Positions 23,287 through 33,387 of a stretch of 64,000 nt of DNA are shown piece after piece. The position numbers and the translations under genes are program-made. The DNA lies in the NCBI GenBank assembly GCA_023014485.1, contig JAJOZX010003309.1, positions 124,001 through 188,000 of the forward strand. The letters are read 5' to 3'. Below the pieces are notes generated by a model that saw only the letters and a list, made by a program, of their open reading frames with translations, was not told where the DNA came from and ran no database searches. The DNA is from Bathynomus jamesi. Lineage: Eukaryota > Arthropoda > Malacostraca > Isopoda > Cirolanidae. Each line of letters starts with the position of its first letter. The first letter of the stretch is position 1.

Positions 23287-24646
23287 AGGGGTTCCAAAAA
23301 ACCTTAGCTCCCCCATTTGCAGCTTACATGTTTACTTATATCGAAATAGTTTTTAGTGATTATAAAAATATATAAAATTCTTTATTTATTGCAGGTATTA
23401 AAATTACTCTAGCTGATAAAGTGATAATATAATGGCTTCTCAATTAATTGGTGATTCGGAGAGGCAACGTGTGATAGATCGCATACGAGCAACAACATTT
23501 CGGGAAGCTCGTGATGCTGGAACCACCTTTATAACACGTTCATGGGTTGCCAAAAAGTTTGCGAAGAAGTGAGGGCTTCGTCAAAAGAAATTGGAATAAA
23601 ACTTTGGATGAATGTGAAATGGATACAACCAAATCTGGGCGCCCAAATTTGCCACTCTCTCAGGAAACAAAGGACATCATTGAAAGCGGTATGCGTAAGC
23701 GAAAAAACAGCTGTGCTAAACTTTCTAGAGAGATCGAAGTGTTGAGAGGAAAGATCGTTAGTGGTGAGATCATTCGACTGTACCGTCATAGGCAAGGTTT
23801 AAAGCCTTGGATGAACTTCCAAAGCCAAGAAAAACTCAACTTAACATCGATGACAGAATGTGGTTTGCCCATTATCTTGAAGATTGGGATGTGGATGATT
23901 TCATGCATTTAGCTGTCTCCGATGAATTTTTTGTTTACGTAACACGTCGGCCTAACTACCAAAATGATCGAGTGTGGGCCACAACACCAGATGAAGTCGA
24001 TGACAATGAACATTATCGCGAATTATTAAAAAGTCCAGACTGTGTTGGTGTGTTTGTTTTGTTCACTGCAAAGAAGCTCATGTGGGTGCTGAAGCCAAAT
24101 GGTCAGAGTTGGGATGGACAGTATTTTCGTGATATTATTTTATCCCAGCATGTCATTCCTTTTCTAAGAAACCCAATGTTATGGATGTCGATCAGGTCAC
24201 ACTTCTGCACGATAAGGCCCCCTGCTTTAAGGCATTAGCCACTCAACAGTTGTTGCGGAACCATGAGATCGATTTCTTTGGAAATGAAGAATGGCCAGGA
24301 AATTCGCCTTACCTGAACGTCTGTGAACACATTGGATCAGTTAAAAGGACAAGGTTGAATGTCTCTTGTTTCAAGAACCTGCAGTAAATCGATTTTCGAA
24401 GGATACAATGACGCAACACATTGAAAACTGTTTTAGCAAATTTGCGTAACGATCAAGATCTATTCACGTCACTTTTGGCAAGCTACCCAAACGAATTCAG
24501 GCTGTCTTGGAAGCCAATGGCGGGAACACCAAGTTTTAATTGATTCTCATTAAATGCAGGATTAAATTCTTTTGTAAGGTATGTTTAGTTTTATTGTACT
24601 TTTAATGTTTAGGCCATGGGCGGGGGCCAAGGTTTATTGAGCCCCG
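23287..24646 (+). mobile_element. Tc1-like element
   Basis: About 1360 bp, TA-flanked, with ~27-bp inverted repeats: left GGGGTTCCAAAAAACCTTAG, right reverse complement GGGGCTCAATAAACCTTGGC. Size, TIRs and transposase agree with a near full-length Tc1-type element. Confidence 0.8.
23433..24387 (+). pseudogene. Tc1-like transposase, frameshifted
   Basis: Starts MASQLIGDSERQRVIDRI at 23433, frameshifts at about 23570 into the KSGRPNLPLSQE linker region, shifts again near 23800, and then reads the catalytic domain: HLAVSDEFF (first Asp), LLHDKAPC (second Asp, after a shift near 24180) and SPYLNVCEHIG (catalytic Glu). By my count 37 residues separate the second Asp and the Glu, so it looks like a DD37E-type rather than the classical DD34E Tc1. 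HDK replaces the common HDN. It ends at 24387. At least three frameshifts; inactive. Confidence 0.8.
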
Positions 24647-24654
24647 TACACATA

Positions 24655-24780
24655 TGCGCCTCGGTGGTGTAGTGGTTAGCATCGCTGACTACGAATCTAT
24701 CGGCCCCGGGATCGAGACCCGGTGACGTCAGGCGGCGCGCAGCAAACCCAGCTGTTCATCCTTCTACACAATAAAAAAAT
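24655..24780 (+). mobile_element. tRNA-derived SINE
   Basis: The head looks like a tRNA promoter: an A-box-like TGTAGTGGTTAGC and a B-box-like GGGATCGAGACCC at normal spacing. The acceptor stem does not pair and the anticodon stem is broken, so it is not a functional tRNA. A non-tRNA body follows (AACCCAGCTGTTCATCCTTC). Strand is given by the internal promoter. Confidence 0.65.
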
Positions 24781-24799
24781 TGGTTGGTAGTAAATGGTC

Positions 24800-25501
24800 A
24801 CGGGTTAGCGACTGAGCTCGTGGCTCCTTTGAATATATTTTTAATTCTTTTTGATAACTTTTCTGACTATTTTTGATAAGTGGAGGCACAACCTCATCAA
24901 AAATACGCCATAAATTAACCTTCGCATCTTTTTCAAAGGTTTTTGATCTTCTCCTGAAACAAATCAGTTGCTTCATCGCCATAGGCTACATTACGTGCAG
25001 GACTAGCGTTAGGTGATCCAGACAATGATTATCTCATTTCTTACAAACTTAGCACTGTTATGTAAGCCAGTAATGTCTGCCTTCCACTGCCTGAAACGAT
25101 TATGTAATTTTTATTAATGTGTTTTCATAGTATGAATCCCTGTATCATCAGTTTATGTTAGGCAAAATAACGATATCTGTTACATCGGGAGACACCATGT
25201 GAAGACAAGAAAAATCAGAGGAAAAGTCATTCGTTAATTTTTTACATCGACGAAGAAGCTTTAAAACACACTGAATTAGAGTCCACTGATGATTATTGAA
25301 GGTTCCTACAGTATGTCATAGTCCTAGGCGTATGCAACAACCGCAGTTTTTCGTTGAAGAAGTCGTTGTAGCATATAGAATGTAGAGTTCCATTGGGTGA
25401 TAACGTCTCTTATAAGTTTGTGTTCGGGTAAATTATGTTGCTTCTGGAATTCCTTAAGTCTGTCAAAGGCTGGAGATGAATAAGTAAAATGCAACAGATT
25501 G
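24800..25501 (-). pseudogene. hAT (ZBED-like) transposase, C-terminal half
   Basis: On the minus strand, 25324-25501 reads the conserved block HKLIRDVITQWNSTFYMLQR of hAT transposases, preceded by YSSPAFDRLKEFQKQ. Below 25324 there are only decayed stretches. The other half lies beyond the Polinton at 56535-56974, in the same orientation and in the expected protein order. The Polinton therefore inserted into this gene. Confidence 0.7.
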
Positions 25502-25507
25502 GGCGCG

Positions 25508-25921
25508 AGTAGTATGGGCGCAAAAGGAGAACGTGCAATGCAATTGAAAATGTTCATCAATGTTGCAAGGAGTGTGCAACAAAGGTGGAGGGGAATGTTG
25601 CAAGAGATTATGCGGCAAAGAGGGAAGGGGTTATGCAACAAGGGGGAGGGGTTATCCCCCAAGCTGCAATGAAGGGGAAATACGCCAGCATGCTGGTGGA
25701 ATCCGCCTAACCTCTTTGTGGGAAAAGATGGGACGGCCTCACCCCCGAAAAGGGTATACCTAACCTAAGAGAGAGAGAAGGAGAGAAGAGTGTTCGCTTG
25801 GCAGGAGCCAAGCGCATATTGTGACTTCAGCCGAGCGCCCGCTGTTTTATAAGTTCCTGATCAGCCAGTTGGCCTAATCCGCCAGTTGGCTTAAAAGGCT
25901 TCTTAGAAGGCGTAAATGGCT
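25508..25921 (+). repeat. Polinton left terminal inverted repeat
   Basis: Complementary to 56022-56528. The outer part holds G-rich subrepeats around GCAACAAGGGGGAGGGG. The inner part runs through TTCGCTTGGCAGGAGCCAAG, itself a short palindrome, to AGTTGGC-containing repeats. A ~25-bp tandem duplication of the AGTTGGC segment is present only on this side. Decayed AGTTGGC repeats continue to about 26130. Confidence 0.9.
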
Positions 25922-26317
25922 TGTTCAGTGTACTTTAGTAGGGTTGAGTTGCTAGATTGCGCTATTTAATTAACTAAAGCATATATTCTCGACAGTTGGC
26001 TTTCCTCCAGTTGACGTAGAATACCTAGAAGGCAGGTGTATATATTACCTTTTCAGCTGCCATATTGCGCTATTCAGTTATTCTTGACAGTTGGCTTAGA
26101 AACCGTCAGTCAGTTTAGAATGCAGCCATTTGGTATAATTAAGTAATAATATCGTTTATATATACAACCAAAAGAGTTAAATAAAACACCTTTACATCAT
26201 TCTGTTTATTTAGACAAATTATTGGAATCAGTTTCACGAAATATATAGAAAATAAATATACAATCAAACGATGGAATATATGCAATAAAAATTAATAATA
26301 ATATAAGAAATACGTTC

Positions 26318-26353
26318 GAGGAATATATATATATATATATTATATATATATAT

Positions 26354-26387
<34 letters not shown>

Positions 26388-26482
26388 ATATATATATAAG
26401 AAAAAATAATACTATACAAAACGATGCAGTATAACCATCAATATAACAGTACAGGAGATATATATATATATATATATATATA
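26318..26482. repeat. (TA)n microsatellites abutting a MITE
   Basis: Two (TA)n blocks separated by a short unique stretch; the second ends at the TA duplication of the following MITE. Confidence 0.9.
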
Positions 26483-27052
26483 CAGGGTGTCCGAGAATTA
26501 TCTGTACAATTTTTGGCTGTTATTAAAAGTCAACCATGAAGTGTAGAAATTCCAGTGTTGTCCCATTTTACAGAGAATCTCATTAAGTTTTTTCTGATAC
26601 CACGTTTTGACAAGTTTTTTAGAAATGTACGCGGGTGACAGACATTGATGATTTAAAAGCAAGAATCACAGCTGCTATTGAGCGAATTGATGTGGATATG
26701 CTGCAGCGTACATGGCAACATTTGGAGTATCGATTGGATGTTTTGCGAATCACTAATGGTGCACATATCGAATGTTTGTGACAACGTTACTTTAATAAAA
26801 GAAACTTTTGAAAATACAGATTCTAAATAATCTTGTTTAAGAATTTTACGTGTGTTATCAAGAATTTTATTAAAAGATGAAATTGTACAGATAATGTTCG
26901 GACACACTGGAATTTATAAAAAACTTGTCAAAACTTGGTATCAGAAAAAACTTAATGAGATTCTCTGTAAAATGGGACAAAACTGGAATTTCTACACTTC
27001 ATGGTTGACTTTTAATAACAGCCAAAAATTGTACAGATAATTCTCGGACACC

Positions 27053-27055
<3 letters not shown>
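26483..27055 (+). mobile_element. Mariner-type MITE with very long TIRs
   Basis: 573 bp, TA-flanked. The inverted repeats are about 140 bp (26483-26620 and 26915-27055), starting CAGGGTGTCCGAGAATTATC. The centre still encodes the last residues of a DUF4817-type transposase on the plus strand (RLDVLRITNGAHIECL, about 26730-26781). It is therefore a deletion derivative of a mariner rather than an unrelated MITE. Confidence 0.85.
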
Positions 27056-27123
<68 letters not shown>

Positions 27124-27300
27124 CACAGTTATATTAAATAGTTAAATATATTGAAAATAATATTAAATATATTGAAAATAAAAAATAATAATATACAAAA
27201 CGAAGGAGTATAATCATCAACATATTAGTAGAGGAAAATATATATATATATATATATAAGACAATTATATTAAATAATTAAATATACTGAAAAATAAATA
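27056..27300. repeat. (TA)n microsatellites and AT-rich sequence
   Basis: Two (TA)n runs (27056-27122 and 27239-27258) lie in sequence containing the repeated string ATATTGAAAATA. No gene. Confidence 0.85.
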
Positions 27301-27314
27301 TACATCAAAATACT

Positions 27315-28382
27315 TTATGTTGTACTGCGCTTAACTAAAACACTACACTCACACGTAATCGAGTCTAGAGTCACATAATTATTGCTTTGCACTACGCGGT
27401 AAATAAGATTTAACATTTTTTCACCGCTCAAGGTGTGCGGGCGCCTGTACTCGACATAAATGGCCTTCATATCGTTCAATACTATTTTTGTGCCCACTTT
27501 ACATTCGGTTGGCAAAGTATCTTTAAACACAGCTAGAATACACTCAAAAGCACACAAAAAACGGCATCGTTAGCCATCACGTCATTATTAAATACAAGTT
27601 TATAAACACTCCTTTCCAATCGGGGTTGTTTTTCTTAACGTCCCGAGCTTTTCAACCGTGAACTCTTCTTCACTCTGCACAGCGGCAATGGAAATAACCT
27701 TCCAATCATTATGTAGAGATACAACGCTTCAGGGTGAACAGTGTACGCGAGCTCTGCCCTGTATCGCTCAAGTCCTTTGTACCAAAGTTCAGGATATTTC
27801 AAATAGTCTAAACCTTTTAAATAAGCATCCAGATCTCACCCATTCTCGCCTTGTCCATGCCTACATTCGATAAATCCGTCGAGCAGAGCGGTGTATGCGT
27901 AGTCAAGAACCGTGTCAAACTAAATCATATCCGTAACACGCGCGTCTAATATAGGCTTCAGCTTGCGGAATTCGACGATTTCAAACATTTTGTCGAGGAT
28001 GAAACGGTTTCGCGTAGGAACAAGAACGTTATTATCAGATGCATTCTTTCACATCAGTCGTATATTAATACATGGCTGATCGTTATTTATACACACGTGC
28101 AAACAACGGCATATGAGGGGGCATCACTAATCTGTTCTCTTCTTGTACCTACACCTGCAGGCATTTTATAACGGTCCTCACCCACCTCTCAACTACCACG
28201 AAGACTCTATTCATCTCCTCAACACTTAAATAAATAACATTACGTTTACCAGAGTTTGCTTGCCTACAAGTCGTTTCAAGTACATAGTTAATGGCACTGG
28301 TTTCGCGCTTGAACACGCGTAATGACTTCGTCACGGACACATCGTACACGGCGTTGAGAATGCTTCTCAAAGGAAACTCCAT
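27315..28382 (-). pseudogene. Uncharacterised Polinton protein A
   Basis: Minus-strand reading starting at the ATG near 28382 (MEFPLRSILNAVYDVSVTK), open to about 28149 (VERWVRTVIKCLQV). It then continues with interruptions through MFEIVEFRKLKPILDARV (about 27990), YLKYPELWYKGLERYRAEL (about 27790) and a last open part ending near 27315. I cannot name a family. Its place, downstream of polymerase B and reading toward the left TIR, suggests an accessory replication or structural gene, but nothing in the sequence proves it. Stops near 27920 and 27845 plus frameshifts make it a pseudogene. Confidence 0.5.
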
Positions 28383-28691
28383 CGTATTCGAAGTGTGCAC
28401 GTCCAGTCGGTTCAAGCTCTGAGATGACTATGAGCCACATGCAACGGATCGGCTCGACGGGAGGAGTGAGTCACACCATAAGCTGATGAAACGTGTACGT
28501 CGTTGTTCCAACGTGAATACTTGTAACTCATTATACTGGGTAGATGTTTTGAGAAATTTTCCGATACATGAAGCAATACCGGTTTTAATGTTTTATCACT
28601 CGCACTCCCTAGAATGCGCACTAGATATTTTCATTTATTTTCACGAAATAACACATTTTATTTACACTCCGGTGCATTATTTGAGAAAAAC

Positions 28692-29398
28692 GGTGACAGG
28701 ACAATTGCGTCCTGGTCAAGTGCGTCCCGGACAAATGCGTCCCGGACAAATGCGTCCTGGTCATTGGCGTCCCTGGACAATTGCGTCCGGTTTTATTTCG
28801 TCCCAGACAATTGCGTCCCGGACAATTGCGCACCTCCCCAACTACTATATGAAGTTTATTTATTAGAGAAGTGAATAGAAAGTTCATTGTAACTTCACCT
28901 ACGCAATTGTCCAGGGACGCCAATGACGAGGGACGAGTATGTTTGTTATTGTAATTTTGTATGGGATATAATGCCCGGTTAGATTAATTGAATGCCCAGT
29001 TACGTCAACTGTATGCCCTTGACGATTGGTTAGGTTAAGTTGTGATATTTTCGTTAAAACTAACGAAACTAACTTTATCTTAAGTGGACGTAACCCATAA
29101 AATTTGACAATGATGTTGCTGATGATGGATGAAGTTTTAGAGAACAGTTTCGAACAGAACTTATGAACATATAACAAGTTTAATAGGTTAAAATAAAAGT
29201 ATATTTGAAATTCCGATACTAACTTTCTATTCACTTCTCTAATAAATAAACTTCATATAGTAGTTGGAGAAGTGCGCAATTGTCCGGGACGCAATTGTCA
29301 GGGACGCAATTGTCAGGGACGCAATTGTCCAGGGATGTCAATAACCGGGACGCATTTGTCCGGGACGCACTTGACCAGGACGCAATTGCCCTAGTACC
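28692..29398. mobile_element. Palindromic fold-back element with GGACAATTGCGTCC subrepeats
   Basis: Bounded by a perfect 9-bp direct repeat GAGAAAAAC (28683-28691 and 29399-29407). Arms of about 200 bp are inverted copies made of variants of GGACAATTGCGTCC, then a unique stretch containing AACTACTATATGAAGTTTAT. The centre contains GACGATTGGTTAGGTTAAGT, the same core as in the fold-back at 561-1160. No coding potential. It lies between two uncharacterised Polinton genes. Confidence 0.88.
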
Positions 29399-29421
29399 GA
29401 GAAAAACATATGCCCATATTT

Positions 29422-29955
29422 TTACTTTTTGCTTAGCAGACGATACTCGTCTCTAAATTCTGTTAAAAACTCGCACAGGCCTTTAGCCACAACTTCACTA
29501 CAAACCTCGTCATGATATATACTAATGTAGTGGTAAAAATACTTAAGATTCTCAGTGATGACAAGATTTACATTCTCAACCGTAGGGTACGAGTACTCGG
29601 TATGATGTAACATGATATAATATCGCTTGTCATACCACTCATCAACAAGACTCACTAACCATAACCGTTGCTTTTCTGCACGTGTTGTTTCTTCTACTTC
29701 GCGGTATATGTGAGCTTTTATAAAGGTTAGGTCTACAAAATACTTCAATACATCGCTTGTACTACGAAATCCCACAATACCCTCGCCAGAATAGCCGTAG
29801 AGTATTTGTACCTCTTATTCCTTCGCACGGTTCAATGTAGCCTTAAAAGTATCAAAGGAGGATGGAATAGGGAGTCTTTCAGTATCCACCACATCTTCAC
29901 ATTTTTCAAAATACCACTTCATAAACGTTGAACACGCAATATTAAAGGTAGCCAT
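29422..29955 (-). pseudogene. Uncharacterised Polinton protein B
   Basis: Starts at ATG 29955 (MATFNIACSTFMKWYFEKCE). It is open except for a single in-frame stop at 29815-29817, after which it continues in the same frame (GFRSTSDVLKYFVDLTFIKA ... FRDEYRLLSKK) to 29422. About 177 residues, soluble, no membrane segment or motif I recognise. It sits directly downstream of the polymerase B gene on the same strand. One nonsense change is the only visible lesion. Confidence 0.5.
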
Positions 29956-30099
29956 TACTAAATTTCGTCTACGTGGGAAAATACACGTCTGAGATCCTGT
30001 GCTTGCAGCGGACAACTGAACACGCAGGGAAGAGATATGCCCAGGTAGTAGTAGGAGTCACGTGACTGATCATAGAGAGAGCGGGGCTTAGAACTTCTT

Positions 30100-30254
30100 C
30101 TGTACATTCACACACACACACACACATCCAAAGGAGAAAGTGAAACGCTAATTGAAACAAGAATTATTTATTAAACAAATTATACAAGGTATATATTTAG
30201 AAATATACGTGATAAATAAACATATCGTTAACATACACACACACACACACACAC

Positions 30255-30293
<39 letters not shown>

Positions 30294-30301
30294 TATACAC
30301 A
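30100..30301. repeat. (CA)n and (TA)n microsatellites
   Basis: (CA)n at about 30109-30125 and 30233-30256, then (TA)n to about 30299, between protein B and the polymerase C-terminus. No gene. Confidence 0.9.
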
Positions 30302-32679
30302 CAATCAAGGATTAAGGTATCCAGAGGGTACGGTATCATAGGTGCCAGGCACCTGGTAACGTTTCCTATAGGTTTTACGGCATACCTTCGTGGCCCTAAG
30401 TTCTTTCACACATCCCAGTTTCTGCACCCGAAAATTGTGCGTCCCCACAGTCAGTTGGGGTGGCTGGTCGCCTTCATCTTTCAAGCACTCTAGATCCTTC
30501 AACGAGTCAACGTTAACGACTCGATGGTTCGCATGGTTAAACGCGATACCCTTAACCTTTACAATATATTTCATATCCTCCCCCACCCTCACCCGTACCC
30601 ATAAGTTTTTGGCACTGTTGATACAAAGGAGTCAGCGTATGCATCATCACCATACTCATCCTTGATCTCGTCAGTTAACTCTCCGAAGAATTCCCAAAAT
30701 AGCTGGCATGTATTCACCCTCCGTCGCTGTGAATATTACGCTATCTGTGACAGCATACAGCACCCTCCGCTCAAGAGAGTGCAGTAGTCCCCAAAGCTGT
30801 TGTTACCCGTGAGGTATCTGTGGCCAGTTCGGAGATGATATACTTTATGTAAGTATTACCTACATTCACGATCTCCATAACCTCTTTTTTGGGAGCGTTG
30901 GCATAATCCCAGACTTCACTATAACTTTGTGCCAAATGGACGTTCCCTTTCCCAGTATTCTGTGCAAATTTCCCCAAAACACCGTTTAGACACAACTTTG
31001 CACTAAAGCGCTTGCCAGGATTCTTAACAATTTGGGAACGGTCAAGCTGTATACCTTCATGGGCACGGTAACGCTGAATATAAGCCGTTTTTTCATCTTC
31101 GGTATCAACTCCTCGCGGATATCCCGATGCTTCTACCTTATCCTTCAAAAAAGCGTTTATATATGACGTGAAAAGGTTGAGTAGCTTCTGAAACCTCCAC
31201 AACTCATGTATCTTCAATATTCTGTACCCATGGCGAACGGTAGTTCCAGCTCAGGGCTTGTATATACACCTCTGATCTAACGCTGGTTGGTTGTATGATT
31301 ACAATCACCGTTGTTCTCCTCTGCGCACTTCACGCACAGGGGAAACGTGAGCTTTTGATCTATAACGACGGGTAAGATCGGCATCCATAAATCGCGAGGG
31401 GGGAACACGTCTATGAAAGAGTCCAAAGTAGCGCCCACTCAAGTTAGCTCAGAACTCCTAGATGGTTGGCATGGTAGGACCCACCAGTTTTTCAGGTGCA
31501 CCTACGGGGTACGGATTGTTTTTTTCATGACGTAGGGGTATAAAGAACAGAAGTCGTAGAAATGGAGCTTCACGCCCTCCGTGGGCGAAAAGTATAGCTT
31601 GAATGGGTTTGTACGCCCTCCAAACAAGCTGTCACCGCATTTGAGGGGGTCCAACACCATTGAACGTTTGATGGCCCTTATTTCTTCAAGGTACTGGCCA
31701 TCTATTTCCATCTCTGCATCATACTCATGCTTCCAAACGATCTTGTGAGTGAACTTGGAGCCTATAAGTTGATCGTACATACGGGTACATGCGAGGCTCT
31801 CGGCGGGAGATCTTCCATGGAGGCCCCCTGTGACGGCACACTCAGGGCGTGGGCATCCATGCCACCAGCAGCCGTTAAAGGAGTACACAGTCTTTTCAAC
31901 AGTGGTTGGATCCTCACTTAGGCCGTCAACCCAAAGAACGCGACCATTGACCTTAATGGGTACTTCACCCGTGTTGCGGGCGTGTTTTATGTATACTCAG
32001 GTCTGTTGCTGTAGATTTATGAGCCAGTAAATAGCTTTGTTCCCATAACTGCGGGGATTGTTTCTCTGAATGACTGCTAAGGTGTCTTTAAGCAAGAAGT
32101 TATTCTTGAACACCGTAAAGCATAATGAGGCGATCGTGGTTGCGACTTGCAGCGGATCGCACTTGAAACGGAACAGGTAATTAGGGTGTATCATGCTCAG
32201 GTCGAATATTGAAAAACTTGGAATTTCAATATTAGCAGTATGCATTCCTAAGTAAAATTAAATTTTAAGAGGGGTTCGTCTTCTGCAACTTTTGCGGAAA
32301 ATCGAATTTGTGTTCAAAATCGCACTTTTTTGTCGAAAAATGGGATTTTTGGCCAATTTCAAAGACTTGGTAGCCTCAAATGACCTCCATATGTTCCATA
32401 TTGTTCACATACACCCTTAATTTCTAGGGGCAGGCTTGGACCCATTTAAGATCAGCCAAAGTGGTTCATAACCTCTAAAATAACCAAAATCACACAAAAT
32501 GGCTCAAAACTAAGGAATTGTATGATTTTTAGTCTCCTATACACCACATTTCGCGGCTGTTCTCTTCATCAGGCAGAATCTTTTTGTTCTTCTTTCTTGG
32601 TCTTGCATTTTCTTTTTTTTAGAAACGCCTCCACCAATTTTTACTTATTTTCTTTTCGGTATCTGAGTGTGATGACAGC

Positions 32680-33199
32680 CAGAGCTGGGCAATAAATACA
32701 TTGAATGTATTTAAATACTAAATACTAAATACATGGGAGAAATGTATTTAAATACTAAATACTAAATACATTTTACGAATGTATTTAGATACTAAATACA
32801 AAATACATCAATTGTATTTAACTACATTTGTAAATACATTTTACATTCACCGGATTTGCTTGTTGAAGCCATGACACGCACACGATAAAGAAATCAACCG
32901 CTTTCGACTAAGAGTGGCACACAACTGATTGAACTGACACGTTGAAACATGAACCATGCTGTACTACACTGTCGAAGCGTCGTACTGTGCTAGTACAGAA
33001 CGTGTATTAAACCAGTAAAAGTATTTACATTTTTATATTTTGAGTATTTAAATACATTGCATTTAAATACTCATTAAAGTATTTAAATACTATATTTAAA
33101 TACATGAAAAACAATGTATTTATAAATACAGTTATAAATACACAAATGTATTTAAATATGTATTTAAATACAAATGTATTTAAATACTGCCCAGCTCTG
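32680..33199. mobile_element. hAT MITE rich in ATTTAAATAC
   Basis: Ends CAGAGCTGGGCA and reverse, flanked by a perfect 8-bp duplication ATGACAGC (32672-32679 and 33200-33207). The body is largely tandem and inverted variants of TGTATTTAAATACTAAATAC around a short unique centre. Non-coding. Confidence 0.9.
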
Positions 33200-33387
33200 A
33201 TGACAGCTGCCCCCACCTTTCCGCAAGCTGCTGTGACGTTCAACCTTTTTTTTGCAATTGCAATTCTTTAATATTTGTATAAGTCCCTCCTCCATCCCCG
33301 GTTTGTAATAATATGCTGGTCAACTGAATGTTTTGAGATTTTTTCTTCTGAAAGCATCTTGATTTGTCTAGCAGGTCTTGTAGAGAT

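Noticed and set aside
24655..24730. Functional tRNA gene
   Set aside because: A- and B-box-like sequences are good, but the acceptor and anticodon stems do not pair and a SINE-type body follows, so I call it a tRNA-derived SINE.
24764..24982. Separate small gene on the minus strand
   Set aside because: It falls in decayed sequence downstream of the hAT transposase half and overlaps the SINE; more likely hAT remnant than gene.
28486..28923. Frames with repeats such as GQMRPG
   Set aside because: They are translations of the GGACAATTGCGTCC repeats in the fold-back arm.
28692..29398. CRISPR-like array (regular GGACAATTGCGTCC repeats)
   Set aside because: The repeats are variable, spaced irregularly and arranged as inverted arms with a 9-bp target duplication; the genome is animal. 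It is a fold-back transposon.
33025..33243. Phe/Tyr-rich membrane-like protein
   Set aside because: It is the translation of ATTTAAATAC repeats in a hAT MITE.
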